Assembly: GCA_023229765.1 (NCBI GenBank)
Contig: JALNYO010000007.1
Span: 1 to 64,000, forward strand
Direction: 5' to 3'
DNA: 64,000 nt
Source: Syntrophales bacterium
Lineage (GTDB): Bacteria; Desulfobacterota; Syntrophia; Syntrophales; UBA5619
The translations under genes were made by a program, and so were the position numbers. The number at the start of each line of letters is the position of its first letter. The first letter of the stretch is position 1. The notes under the pieces are model-generated. The model made no database searches, had not been told where the DNA came from, and saw only the letters and a list, made by a program, of their open reading frames with translations. This document shows positions 9,327 to 18,280 of this stretch, in pieces.

Positions 9327-10190
9327 ATGTTAAAGGGAAAGAAAATCGCCGTAATCGGCGGCGGGGTAATGGGCGGGGCTCTGGTGCAGGGAATAATTTC
9401 CCTGAGCGCCGTAAATCCTCACTCTTTGACCGTTGCAGATACCGATGAGGTTCGGCTGAAAGAGCTTGCCGGCAGACTAAAGGTGTCGGTTACAACCGAC
9501 AATCGTGAAGCGCTGCGCGGCGCCGACGTGCTTTTACTGGCCGTCAAGCCCCAGAAAATGGGGGAGGTTCTCGCCGGGCTTGACGCCTCACTGGCGCCCG
9601 GGATGACCTGCATCACGATCGCGGCGGGGATTGCGACCTCCTTTATCGAGGAGCGCCTCGGACAAGGGGTACGGGTCATTCGCGTTATGCCGAACATGCC
9701 CGCATTGATCGGCGAAGGGGCGGCGGCTCTCTGCCGAGGCGCTTTCGCCACCGCTTACGATATGCAGTTGGCAAGGGGAATTTTTGATGCCGTCGGCATA
9801 ACCGTAGAGGTCAAAGAAGAGCTGATGGATGCAGTCACGGCGCTCAGCGGCAGCGGCCCGGGCTACGCCTTTTTCATTATTGAAGCCTTCGCCGAAGCGG
9901 GAGTCCGGATGGGATTTGACCGGGATGTCTCGCTGAAGCTGATCGCCCAAAGCCTGATCGGCTCGGCAAAGCTCTGCCTGAAGGGGGAGAAGACCCCCGC
10001 TGAGTTCAGAAAGATGGTCGCCACCCCCGGCGGCACCACGCTTGCCGGCCTGAAGGTTATGGAGGACGGAAAACTCAAGGAGATGATCGCCGCGGTCGTT
10101 GAAGAGGCGACGAAGAGATCAGCCGAGTTGGGGGGCCGGCAATACACGCCGCCCACAACTGCCCCGGATCATCTTCTTAAACCTGATTGA
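9327..10190 (+). CDS. proC: Pyrroline-5-carboxylate reductase
   Basis: A 287-residue enzyme reducing 1-pyrroline-5-carboxylate to proline with NAD(P)H, the last step of proline synthesis. The Rossmann motif is IAVIGGGVMGGALVQG at residues 6-21. The C-terminal dimerisation domain carries the family signature VTALSGSGPGYAFFIIEAFAEA and VATPGGTTLAGL. The C-terminus (YTPPTTAPDHLLKPD) runs slightly past the usual 270 residues. AAAAGGGGAAAAG precedes the ATG. It lies between RNase E/G and an alpha/beta hydrolase, with short gaps suggesting co-transcription. Confidence 0.95.
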   Translation: MLKGKKIAVIGGGVMGGALVQGIISLSAVNPHSLTVADTDEVRLKELAGRLKVSVTTDNREALRGADVLLLAVKPQKMGEVLAGLDASLAPGMTCITIAAGIATSFIEERLGQGVRVIRVMPNMPALIGEGAAALCRGAFATAYDMQLARGIFDAVGITVEVKEELMDAVTALSGSGPGYAFFIIEAFAEAGVRMGFDRDVSLKLIAQSLIGSAKLCLKGEKTPAEFRKMVATPGGTTLAGLKVMEDGKLKEMIAAVVEEATKRSAELGGRQYTPPTTAPDHLLKPD

Positions 10191-10213
10191 CTTGATTTCA
10201 TAAGGGAATGCTT

Positions 10214-11008
10214 ATGCTGAACGAGGCAAATGTTGAAGGACGAAAAATCACCTTCTGGGGCAACGATGGGGGTCTCTACCCGCAGCGGCGAACCCTTGTT
10301 TTCATCCACGGCTCAGGCGGCACTCACGAGGATTGGAATGAGCAGCTTGTCGCCTTGCCAAATGACTTTAATATCGCCGCTTTGGATCTTCCTGGTCACG
10401 GAAAATCGGAGGGACCGGGGGAACAGGATGTATTTGCCTACGTCGCGTTTGTCGAGAAATTCCTAAAAAATGCCGGCATCGTCCAGCCGGTTCTGATCGG
10501 CCATTCGCTGGGCGCGGCAATCTGCCTGAGCTTTGCGATCAAATACGGCGACGAAGCCGCCGCCATTGTCCCGGTCGGCGGAGGCGTCCGAATGCCGGTC
10601 AATCCGCTCATTCTTGACGGCCTGAAGAATAACCCCACCGAGACTATCGCCGCCATCGCCAAATTCTCTATCACCAAGGCCAACAGGGAAAGATTCGCTG
10701 CGCAACTTGCGGACGCTATTTCCAGAACGAAGAGTGAAACGATTCATGGCGATTTCACCGCCTGCAACAGACTTGAGCTAACCTCTGCCATTAAAGGAAT
10801 AAGGATTCCGACGCTGGTTGTCTGCGGGGCAGAAGACAAGATGACCCCCCCGGCCCTGTCCGAGTATCTGCGGGATAACATTCCCGGGGCAAGGCTTGCC
10901 TTGATTCCGGCAGCAGGGCATTTTGCAATGCTGGAAAACCCGAATGAATTCAATATTACGCTGACTGATTTCGTAAATTCGCTGCCGAAACAGTCAGTTG
11001 AATCTTGA
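10214..11008 (+). CDS. Alpha/beta hydrolase of unknown substrate
   Basis: A 264-residue alpha/beta-hydrolase-fold protein. The oxyanion-hole motif is FIHGSGGTHEDW, the nucleophile elbow is IGHSLGAA, the acid is in VVCGAEDKMTPP and the catalytic histidine in PAAGHFAMLENP, so the triad is complete. No signal peptide, so it is probably cytoplasmic. Substrate cannot be told; relatives include esterases, haloperoxidase-like enzymes and lactonases. The start at 10214 is preferred over an ATG at 10208 because AAGGGA (10202-10207) then has normal spacing. It overlaps nothing and is followed 22 bases later by yggT. Confidence 0.85.
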   Translation: MLNEANVEGRKITFWGNDGGLYPQRRTLVFIHGSGGTHEDWNEQLVALPNDFNIAALDLPGHGKSEGPGEQDVFAYVAFVEKFLKNAGIVQPVLIGHSLGAAICLSFAIKYGDEAAAIVPVGGGVRMPVNPLILDGLKNNPTETIAAIAKFSITKANRERFAAQLADAISRTKSETIHGDFTACNRLELTSAIKGIRIPTLVVCGAEDKMTPPALSEYLRDNIPGARLALIPAAGHFAMLENPNEFNITLTDFVNSLPKQSVES

Positions 11009-11030
11009 AATATTTTTAAGGAGCATCCAC

Positions 11031-11330
11031 ATGTTTATACTGGGTAATTTTATCGCGGCCATTGCCCGCATCTTGGATATTCTTCTCAATATCTATATGT
11101 GGATTATAATTATCCGCGCGGTCTTGTCGTGGGTAAATCCCGATCCCTACAATCCGCTCGTCCGCCTTATCCATCAGTTGACAGAGCCGGTGATGGCGCC
11201 GATCCGCCGTCGGATTCCCCTGCGGGGAGGCGGAATGGACTTTTCCCCGCTTGTTATCCTGCTGGCAATCGTCTTTCTGCAGAGTTTCCTGGTATCGAGC
11301 CTGCTGCAGCTTTCCAACTATTTGCGCTGA
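11031..11330 (+). CDS. YggT-family membrane protein
   Basis: A 99-residue integral membrane protein with two hydrophobic spans (about residues 5-32 and 66-90) joined by a loop that carries the family signature WVNPDPYNPLVRLIHQLTEP and basic residues (APIRRRIPL). YggT proteins are implicated in cell-division or osmotic functions, but the molecular role is not settled. The ATG at 11031 follows AAGGAG at 11018-11023. The pairing with the downstream YggU/DUF167 gene, 11 bases away, is a common bacterial arrangement, often near proC as here. Confidence 0.88.
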   Translation: MFILGNFIAAIARILDILLNIYMWIIIIRAVLSWVNPDPYNPLVRLIHQLTEPVMAPIRRRIPLRGGGMDFSPLVILLAIVFLQSFLVSSLLQLSNYLR

Positions 11331-11341
11331 CGAAGCCCCGC

Positions 11342-11650
11342 ATGATCCCCTTAAGTCAAACCGAAGACGGCGTTATTTTCCATGTCCGGGTCGTGCCGCG
11401 GGCATCCCGTTCGGAGCTTGCAGGCGTTCAGGAAGATGCCCTCAAGCTCAGGATAACGGCGCCCCCTGTAGATGGTAAGGCAAATGAAGAATGCATCCGG
11501 GTGCTTGCAGATTTTTTCGGCGTGAAAAAACGACAGGTGACGATTATCAGCGGCCATGCCTCCCGCACAAAGACGATCGCCATAGCAGGAAAGAGCAGCG
11601 GGGAAATAGCCGCTCGCTTGGTGAAACTGCCCTCCGGTAACGAGAAGTGA
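11342..11650 (+). CDS. DUF167 (YggU-family) protein
   Basis: A 102-residue soluble protein, full length for YggU/DUF167. Recognisable segments are VRVVPRASRSELAGV, LKLRITAPPVDGKANEECI and VKKRQVTIISGHASRTKTI. The family is small and widespread, and its structure is known but its function is not. The ATG at 11342 lies 11 bases after the yggT stop, so the pair is likely translated together. Confidence 0.88.
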   Translation: MIPLSQTEDGVIFHVRVVPRASRSELAGVQEDALKLRITAPPVDGKANEECIRVLADFFGVKKRQVTIISGHASRTKTIAIAGKSSGEIAARLVKLPSGNEK

Positions 11651-11747
11651 TCCTGCTTTTTGCAAAGGAATATCAGGCACATGAACTTAAGATCTTCTTT
11701 GTCGGCAGGCAATATCCATAGCGACAACTATTTTAGGAATTTATTCG

Positions 11748-13337
11748 ATGTCTGATAAAAAATATTCCGAAAATTCTCTGGTTGTCCGGGCGGCGGGCGT
11801 TGTGGGAATGGCGACGCTGCTTTCCCGCCTTTTCGGATTTCTTCGGGATATGATAGTCGCCGGTCTATTCGGCGCCGGCCTGGCCACGGATGCCTTTTTT
11901 GTCGCCTTCAGGATCCCGAATCTGCTGCGGCGGCTCCTCGCCGAGGGGTCGCTTACTGTATCGTTTGTCCCTGTTTTCACTGACTATCTGAAGAAGAAAA
12001 ACCGGGAAGAGGCGATGAGGCTCGCCAACGTCGCTTTCACCGCCCTGTCCATCCTGCTGGTTGTAGTTTCGCTTGCCGGGATCATCTTTTCCCCGCTGAT
12101 TGTAACGGCAATGGCGCCTGGCTTTGTCAAATCGCCGCCCCGTTACGAGCTGACGGTTTACCTCACCAGACTCATGTTCCCGTATATCTTTTTCATCTCC
12201 CTCGTCGCGCTTTGTATGGGGATTCTCAATTCCCTCCGCCATTTCGTAGCGCCGGCTATCGCCCCGGTGCTTTTGAACATCTCGATCATTCTGTCAGCCT
12301 TGTTTCTTCGCAATCTTTTCCATCCCCCGATAGTTGCGCTGGCCGCAGGCGTTGTGATCGGCGGCGTCCTGCAACTGGCATTGCAGATCCCTTTTCTTTT
12401 GCGCATGGGGGTAAACCTGAAGACTGATTTTCACTTCCGCCATCCGGGACTGAAAAGGGTAGCCCTGCTGATGCTCCCCGCCTTCTTCGGCGCGGCCATC
12501 TACCAGATAAACATCTTCATCGGGACGATTCTCGCGTCGCTGCTGCCCACGGGAAGCGTCTCTTTTCTTTACTATGCAGACAGGATTGTCGAACTCCCGC
12601 TCGGGGTCTTCGCGATCGCCGTCGGCACGGCAACATTGCCCAGTTTCTCGGAACAGGTCTCCCGGGGACAATTCACTGAGCTCAAAAAGACGCTTTCCTT
12701 TTCGCTCCGGCTGCTGCTTTTTATCACGATCCCCGCAACCATCGCGCTGATCGCCCTGCGCATTCCAATCATCTCGGTGCTTTTTGAAAGAGGCGAATTC
12801 AATCTCAATTCGACCATCCAGACCTCACGGGCACTGCTCTGCTACAGTATCGGCCTCCCCGCCTTCTCCGTTATTCGCATTATCGTCGCGGCCCACTACT
12901 CCCTCCAGGACACAAAATCGCCGATGAAGGCCGCCATCGTCGCCTTAATCGTCAACGCGCTTTTGAGCCTCGCCCTGATGTTCCCGCTGAAGCACGCGGG
13001 GCTTGCCCTGGCCACGTCAATCGCCTCGGTGGTGAATGTGGCGATGCTCTGGTTCATTCTGAGAATCCGCATTGGCGAGTTTCTGGATCGTGAATTCTAC
13101 AGCTCCATTGCCAGTACAGGGCTATCCACGCTCGTCATGCTGGCGGTGATACTTTCGATTGATTTCATCTATCCCTGGAACACGGCCAATCCCTTTAACA
13201 CAAGGCTGATTTATCTCTCCCTGTGCGTCGTGACCGGCGGCGCCGCCTTTTTCATCTCCGCCTTCTTCTTTCGCAGCCAGGAAATTGCCGCGGCAGTGAC
13301 AGTTATCCGGCGACGTCTTCCGGCAAGGAAAAAATAA
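11748..13337 (+). CDS. murJ: Lipid II flippase MurJ (MviN)
   Basis: A 529-residue polytopic membrane protein of the MOP superfamily that moves lipid II across the inner membrane for peptidoglycan synthesis. The N-terminus has the signature GMATLLSRLFGFLRDMIVAGLFG-like region with arginines facing the central cavity, then FFVAFRIPNLLRRLLAEGSL. About 14 hydrophobic spans are evident to the C-terminus. The length is typical. It starts about 100 bases after yggU and is the last large gene of the run beginning at 6552. Confidence 0.94.
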   Translation: MSDKKYSENSLVVRAAGVVGMATLLSRLFGFLRDMIVAGLFGAGLATDAFFVAFRIPNLLRRLLAEGSLTVSFVPVFTDYLKKKNREEAMRLANVAFTALSILLVVVSLAGIIFSPLIVTAMAPGFVKSPPRYELTVYLTRLMFPYIFFISLVALCMGILNSLRHFVAPAIAPVLLNISIILSALFLRNLFHPPIVALAAGVVIGGVLQLALQIPFLLRMGVNLKTDFHFRHPGLKRVALLMLPAFFGAAIYQINIFIGTILASLLPTGSVSFLYYADRIVELPLGVFAIAVGTATLPSFSEQVSRGQFTELKKTLSFSLRLLLFITIPATIALIALRIPIISVLFERGEFNLNSTIQTSRALLCYSIGLPAFSVIRIIVAAHYSLQDTKSPMKAAIVALIVNALLSLALMFPLKHAGLALATSIASVVNVAMLWFILRIRIGEFLDREFYSSIASTGLSTLVMLAVILSIDFIYPWNTANPFNTRLIYLSLCVVTGGAAFFISAFFFRSQEIAAAVTVIRRRLPARKK

Positions 13338-13345
13338 AAAGAGAC

Positions 13346-13373
13346 TTGACAGTTCTGTAAAATTTTATCATAA
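13346..13373 (+). promoter_or_regulatory. Likely sigma-70 promoter of the lipoprotein gene
   Basis: TTGACA at 13346-13351 is followed after 16 bases by TCATAA at 13368-13373. It lies just after murJ and before the lipoprotein gene, which has its own terminator, so that gene is probably expressed separately. Confidence 0.45.
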
Positions 13374-13422
13374 GGATGCGGGTTCCGAAGGGAACGATAA
13401 TTATATTTTAATGGAGGAAGAT

Positions 13423-14007
13423 ATGAAGAATTTCAGAAACACGGCATCATTATTAATTGTTGTTGCACTGCTCTTTTTATTCAGCGGCTGCGCAAAACCA
13501 CCGGAGGCGGAGCAGAAAGCCGCCCAGACGGCCATGGAAGCCGCCGTCGCCGCCGGGGCAGACAAGTACGCCGTTGCCGAGTTAGGCGAGGCAAACAAGC
13601 TGAAGGAAACCGCAGACGCCCAGGTGAAGGAGAAAAAGTACAAGGAGGCCAAACAGGCCTACATAGACGCGAAAGCCGCTTTTGAAAAGGCTGCTGGCGC
13701 CGTTGAAGCCGGCAAGGCCGCCGCTGCCGCGGCCGCTGTTGCCGACGCCAATGCCGCATTGACGGCCGTTGAAGAGGGGTGGAAGGCCGTCGAAGCCGAG
13801 GCCGCCAAACTCGGGAAGAAACTGAAGGCGCAAAAAGCGGCCCTGGCGGCTGATACCAAGGCATTCGGGGACAACCTGAAGGCCGCCAAGGATATGGTCG
13901 CCACCGACGCCCTCGGCGCCAAGGCAAAAGCGGAAGAATTGAAAGGTCTGGTCGAGAAATGGGCGGCCTCTCTCAAGGATGCTGCGACCGCTCCCGTTAA
14001 GAAATAA
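13423..14007 (+). CDS. Ala/Lys-rich coiled-coil lipoprotein
   Basis: A 194-residue protein with a lipoprotein signal peptide ending in the lipobox LFSGC (cysteine near residue 24), so it is anchored in a membrane by lipid. The mature part is almost entirely Ala, Lys, Glu and Val in a helical, coiled-coil pattern (KLKETADAQVKEKKYKEAKQ, then an Ala-rich segment and a second helix pair). It resembles small periplasmic spacer lipoproteins in composition, with a DUF4398-like first half, but I cannot name a function. GGAGGA precedes the ATG at 13423. It has its own promoter and two strong terminators downstream. Confidence 0.8.
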   Translation: MKNFRNTASLLIVVALLFLFSGCAKPPEAEQKAAQTAMEAAVAAGADKYAVAELGEANKLKETADAQVKEKKYKEAKQAYIDAKAAFEKAAGAVEAGKAAAAAAAVADANAALTAVEEGWKAVEAEAAKLGKKLKAQKAALAADTKAFGDNLKAAKDMVATDALGAKAKAEELKGLVEKWAASLKDAATAPVKK

Positions 14008-14030
14008 CAAGCTGATCAACTGATCAAGGG

Positions 14031-14071
14031 AAAGGCGTTCCGAAATTCTTCCAGTTTGGAACGCCTTTTTT
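14031..14071 (+). terminator. Rho-independent terminator after the lipoprotein gene
   Basis: AAGGCGTTCC and GGAACGCCTT form a perfect 10-bp stem with a loop of about 17 bases, followed directly by a T run. It ends transcription of the lipoprotein gene. Confidence 0.85.
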
Positions 14072-14135
14072 ATGTCCATCTTCTTGTTTTGCAAAACGCG
14101 GGACTTTACAGAGCATCGCCTGCGTAAGGTTAATA

Positions 14136-14172
14136 AGCAGAAAAGGCCCGTCACTGACGGGCCTTTTCTGCT
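14136..14172 (-). terminator. Terminator of the Wood-Ljungdahl operon (may act in both directions)
   Basis: A perfect 17-bp inverted repeat (14136-14152 and 14156-14172) with a 3-base loop, containing AAAAGGCCCGTC and its complement. The A and T runs lie inside the stem, so it can stop transcription from either side. It sits 19 bases past the end of metFV and between two convergent units. Confidence 0.85.
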
Positions 14173-14190
14173 TTCACTATCTGCCTTGTT

Positions 14191-15750
14191 TTATTTCTTT
14201 TTCTTCGGAACGAAAGGCACCTTAAGCCGTTTCCCCACATGGTCGCGTCCAAGATAGAAATTCAGCCACGACGACGTCTGGTAGAAATCCCAGTTGCAGG
14301 GCGGAACAGACGTATCCTTGATACTCTGCTCCTCGCCGTGCTTTTTAAGGCGTGCATAGGCCTGAACCCAGACACACTTTCTTTCGTTGGGGTAAACCTC
14401 GCACCACCCTTCGAAAGACCCTCCGCATGCCCCGTTGCGCTGTTTTTTAGGACACTGGCTCATCGGGCAGAGGTACGCAGTATCCATAAGGGCGCAGTCG
14501 CCGCAGTTTTCGCAGTCAAAAATCCCGACCTTGATCAAATGCTCGAGTTTAGAGAAGAAATGTTCAAAACCTGTGCCATCTACAGCTTTCATAAGAGACC
14601 GCATCGTTCCGAACAACCCCTTGCCCGGCTCAAACATCGTTTTATGCATCGTCCTGCTGAAGCTGTAACTGAAGGGGATCTCCGCATCAAGAGGACGGTT
14701 CTCGCGGACTGTCGGCTTGGACGTGTTTAGCCCCGTTTTCTCATCTTTTTCATAATAGTAAAAGCCCCCTGGCTGGGGAACATCAAATTCCCTGACGAGA
14801 TCATGCCAGTTGGGAGCAAGCTCCTCCCCTCTGCCGATAATGAACTCGACATCGCCAATCGGAATGCCATGCCCGCCGATGTGAACGCCATCATAGCCCA
14901 TACCCTTGAAACAGGCGAACATCTTTGCCGCCCGCTCCAGACGGGCGCCCTTGCCCTTGTCAGCGGCGTCCTTTTCTTTTTCAAGCTGAGCGAGCAATTC
15001 CTTCGTGACAACGCACCCCGGCACGAAGTTCTGGCTCATCGCCCGGCCCGCGCCAAAGGGAAGGATGTAGATATTGCCCATGACCGGCACATCCCACCCC
15101 TGCTGCCTGACAAACTGGATGAGTTCGTGAAACTTGCGCATGTCGTACCCCAGTTGGGGAACGATAAAATCAGCGCCAGCCTCTACTTTTTTCTTCAGTT
15201 TATAATACTGAATCACCTGCTCCGCCTCGTCGCGTTTAAACGGTGACACAGCGCAGCCCTTAAAGAACTCTGTTTTCTGAAGCTGGGCCGGCTTGGCGGC
15301 TGTGCCGACCTCCAGCCCGGCATTCAAATCGCCAACCAGGCGAAGTGACTGCACCGGATCGAGATCGAATACCGGTTTCGGACGTCCCTCAAAACCGCTG
15401 ACCGGATAATCGCCGGTCATGATCAGCAGATTGCGCACCCCGGCGCGGGTCAGACCGTGCAGAAGTCCCTCCATCTGGTTGCGGTTTTTGTCCTTGCAGG
15501 TAAAGTGCACCAACGGCTCGATCCCCATACGGATGATCTCGGCGCCCAGAAATTCAGCGGAGATCGCGGGGTTGCCCCCGGGATTGTCGGTAATCGTCAA
15601 ACCGTGAATCTTCTCATTTTTTGCCGCCGCGGCGGCGTTGGCAAAAATCGTCTCCTGAGCCTTCTCTTTGGCCCCTCTGCCCGGGACAAGCTCCCAGGTA
15701 ACTGAAAATACTGACTTGTCGAGCAGGGCTTCCTTGAACTTGTTTTCCAT
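14191..15750 (-). CDS. Methylenetetrahydrofolate reductase fused to a MetV-like cysteine-rich domain
   Basis: A 519-residue protein. The first 310 residues are a MetF-type TIM barrel that binds FAD and methylene-THF (SVTWELVPGRG, LTITDNPGGNPAIS, NLLIMTGDYPVSG, ADFIVPQLGYDM). The last 200 residues are a MTHFR C-terminal (MetV) domain with a cysteine cluster: CENCGDCALMDTAYLCPMSQ followed by CPKK, GACGG, WCEV and RKCVW. MetV in acetogens is a separate subunit holding a metal or Fe-S site that connects MetF to an electron donor; here both are one chain. It makes methyl-THF for AcsE. It is the last gene of the operon. The ATG at 15750 follows GGGGGA; the frame opens five codons earlier. Confidence 0.88.
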   Translation of the reverse strand: MENKFKEALLDKSVFSVTWELVPGRGAKEKAQETIFANAAAAAKNEKIHGLTITDNPGGNPAISAEFLGAEIIRMGIEPLVHFTCKDKNRNQMEGLLHGLTRAGVRNLLIMTGDYPVSGFEGRPKPVFDLDPVQSLRLVGDLNAGLEVGTAAKPAQLQKTEFFKGCAVSPFKRDEAEQVIQYYKLKKKVEAGADFIVPQLGYDMRKFHELIQFVRQQGWDVPVMGNIYILPFGAGRAMSQNFVPGCVVTKELLAQLEKEKDAADKGKGARLERAAKMFACFKGMGYDGVHIGGHGIPIGDVEFIIGRGEELAPNWHDLVREFDVPQPGGFYYYEKDEKTGLNTSKPTVRENRPLDAEIPFSYSFSRTMHKTMFEPGKGLFGTMRSLMKAVDGTGFEHFFSKLEHLIKVGIFDCENCGDCALMDTAYLCPMSQCPKKQRNGACGGSFEGWCEVYPNERKCVWVQAYARLKKHGEEQSIKDTSVPPCNWDFYQTSSWLNFYLGRDHVGKRLKVPFVPKKKK

Positions 15751-15860
15751 TGTTCCCCCAAACAAAATTTAGGATTCTTTATTAAAGAGGACGGGCGAAC
15801 CCAAGATTCGCCCGTACCTGTTTATAATCCCCTGGTATTCTTAAAACTTCGCAACCAATA

Positions 15861-16763
15861 TTACAGGTCCAGCCAATCATCCGAGTAGAGCTTGTAGGCG
15901 CAAAGAACTTCTGTTGTTTTTACATAATCGAGTTGTTCTTTGGTAAGGGAGGCCCGATCGAGGGGCTCCTTGTCCATCGTCTTGAAAATGATCGCTTCGA
16001 GGTCCGGACGGCTGCCCGCGGCAAAATTCTTCATCCCCTCGTCAAACGCATCCAGGATGGCGCTGGACATCCCATAGCGCCTTAACATGGCAATGTAGGT
16101 CTGATTCAGGATCGGCCGCAGATGGTTGGGCGCCCCGTTCGAAACGTTGGAAACGCCGCAGGTTGATCGCAAACCGGGGGCCATTTCCTGAAGGTCCAGA
16201 AACATCTTCATAAACTCCACGACCGCCGGCACCTGCACATTGCTGATGGGGGTATTGCAGGGGGTAACAATCGGATCGATCCAGACATCCTCATTGGCAA
16301 GCCCGTACTGCTCCGCCTTCTGCATCAGCTCCGCCGCCAGTGCGCCGCGCTCCTCCGCATCCCGGGGCATTCCCGCGGGGCCCCAGAGCAGGGCGACTAT
16401 CCCGGCGTCATATTTCTTCGCCAGCGGCATTTTGACATCGTAACTTTCCGGACGGGCCATGACCGAATTGATGACGGCCTTGCCTTTTTTGTTTTGATAT
16501 GCCTTGAGTCCCGCTTCGATCGCCTCGGGATTGATGGTGTCAATGTACAGGGGAAGGTCGGTCACTTCCTGAACCGTTTTCACGATCCATTCCGCCATCC
16601 CCGCTGGGTCTTTTCTTGCAGGTCCAAGGTTGATGTCGATATAATCGACTCCGGCCTTCTCCTCGTCGATCGCCATCTTGCGAATCGGCTCGGGATCGCG
16701 CTCCTTCATTGCCGTGCCTGTTACCTTACCTATAATATTGAGATTCTCACCAATGCGAATCAT
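15861..16763 (-). CDS. acsE: Methyl-THF:corrinoid/iron-sulfur protein methyltransferase
   Basis: A 300-residue pterin-binding TIM-barrel protein that moves the methyl group from methyl-THF to cobalt in the corrinoid Fe-S protein (AcsC/AcsD). The whole length matches AcsE: GENLNIIGKVTGTAM at the N-terminus, VDYIDINLGPARKDP, LYIDTINPEAIEAGL, and STCGVSNVSNGAPNHLRP, where the asparagines of the pterin pocket lie. No corrinoid-binding domain is attached, as expected. GGAGGAG precedes the ATG. It is placed between acsC and metFV, gaps of about 50 and 110 bases. Confidence 0.94.
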   Translation of the reverse strand: MIRIGENLNIIGKVTGTAMKERDPEPIRKMAIDEEKAGVDYIDINLGPARKDPAGMAEWIVKTVQEVTDLPLYIDTINPEAIEAGLKAYQNKKGKAVINSVMARPESYDVKMPLAKKYDAGIVALLWGPAGMPRDAEERGALAAELMQKAEQYGLANEDVWIDPIVTPCNTPISNVQVPAVVEFMKMFLDLQEMAPGLRSTCGVSNVSNGAPNHLRPILNQTYIAMLRRYGMSSAILDAFDEGMKNFAAGSRPDLEAIIFKTMDKEPLDRASLTKEQLDYVKTTEVLCAYKLYSDDWLDL

Positions 16764-16816
16764 AAATTACTCCTCCTTTTATCTTCAAATAAATGCTTTT
16801 ATGGTTGCCCTTTTCA

Positions 16817-18169
16817 TTAACCGGCGATTTCCAGCTTCAAGAAGGCGGACAGGTGCGCGGCCTCGCGCGGACCAATCTTTACATCCCAATCCGGTCCCAG
16901 CTCCTCTTCCAGATCGCCGCTTACGGAAGCGACATAACCGGGGATAATGATCTTTTTATGTTTAATCTTGTCCAGAATACCGCTTTTCTTGATAAACACC
17001 CCCATCGCATCGCCGACAAACTTCCCGGCAGCCCAGGCGGTAAGCACCGAGAGACCCTCTGTATCCATAACCAGAAGCCAGGTCGGAACGCGGCTGGCCT
17101 CGATCTCGCCGGAAACGATAAAGTAGGTAAGGGCAAAATTGGTGGTGATGGTGACCGGGGAATCCTCGGTCGGGTTGCCGATGGGATAGATGCCCTGCTT
17201 CATCATCATCGGACGCTGCGGATCGGTATAGAGATTGAGCCGTTCGACCAAAAGCGGGAAGAGGCTCTCGCCCTGGAAGTCGGAAAGGATTACCATCCCG
17301 GCATACTTGGCAACCAGCATCGCTGCAATAACCGTCTCCTTAAGAGGATCATCCGTCATCTCGCCGGGAAAAACGATCGGCGAAAAACCGAGGGAACGGT
17401 TCTTCTGGACGAGCGCGGCTCTGCGCAGAAAAACCATATCTTCGAAAACCTTCCTTACGGTCCGGGCGCCGCTGTCCAGCACGAGGTCCTTCACATCCGC
17501 CGCTACTATCTTATCCGTCAATTCCGACAGGCTGTTGAGGTTGTCGGATTTGGCAGTCAGCGGGCACTTGAACTCCTTGGCAAGAGCGGCCATCTCCGCG
17601 AAATTCTGTGCGGTCGCTGCGTAAATGATCGGCCGACGCTGGGAGGAAACCGCCAATGCCGCCTTCAAGGCATCTACGCTGTCGCTCATCAGCACCGGAA
17701 TGGCATCCGTCTCGTCCATCACCCGTTTTACCAGGGTTGCGAACTTGGCCGCGTCGCCCGACACATTCTTGATCGCGATCATTTCAGCGCGGAGGATCAG
17801 ACCTATCCACTCATATTTAAGTGAATTAAACTGTTTGATCCTGGATGCCACATCGGCTTCGGCCATGGCGTCGGTGATCAGCACGCCCAGACCTGTTTTG
17901 TTCACAAAGGTTTTTTCATGGCGGAACAGCACGGTCTCTCCGCCGACCGTCAGCTTGTTTTCCCCTTCGCCCATCGTAATGGGACGGATGGGAGGCGCGG
18001 ACGCCTCGGACAACTGCGCCCTCGCTTCATCGGAGATGTAGGGGCACGCGCCCAGCTCCGCCTTTCCGGCCGCCAGGTTCATGGCAAACGCCAGGCAGGT
18101 GGGAACGCCACACTCCTTGCAATTTGTTTTCGGCAGCAATTTGAATATCTGAATCCCTGTAAGAGCCAT
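16817..18169 (-). CDS. acsC: Corrinoid/iron-sulfur protein, large subunit
   Basis: A 450-residue subunit (gamma) of the CFeSP that carries the methyl group on cobalt to acetyl-CoA synthase. The N-terminal domain has the four cluster cysteines C17, C20, C25 and C42 (NCKECGVPTCLAFAM...GACPYIS), which bind the low-potential [4Fe-4S] cluster that reduces Co(II) to Co(I). The middle is a TIM barrel and the C-terminal 120 residues form the corrinoid-binding domain. Length matches characterised AcsC. It lies 111 bases downstream of acsB, in the same direction. Confidence 0.94.
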   Translation of the reverse strand: MALTGIQIFKLLPKTNCKECGVPTCLAFAMNLAAGKAELGACPYISDEARAQLSEASAPPIRPITMGEGENKLTVGGETVLFRHEKTFVNKTGLGVLITDAMAEADVASRIKQFNSLKYEWIGLILRAEMIAIKNVSGDAAKFATLVKRVMDETDAIPVLMSDSVDALKAALAVSSQRRPIIYAATAQNFAEMAALAKEFKCPLTAKSDNLNSLSELTDKIVAADVKDLVLDSGARTVRKVFEDMVFLRRAALVQKNRSLGFSPIVFPGEMTDDPLKETVIAAMLVAKYAGMVILSDFQGESLFPLLVERLNLYTDPQRPMMMKQGIYPIGNPTEDSPVTITTNFALTYFIVSGEIEASRVPTWLLVMDTEGLSVLTAWAAGKFVGDAMGVFIKKSGILDKIKHKKIIIPGYVASVSGDLEEELGPDWDVKIGPREAAHLSAFLKLEIAG

Positions 18170-18280
18170 AATTCTTACTCCTCTCTTTTCGCTCGTTATT
18201 TAGTGCTATCTATCACCGATATGCGGCGAGCGGGACAAAAATCCTGAGGATTTCTGCCCGCCCTTCCCCGTTTTTACCCA

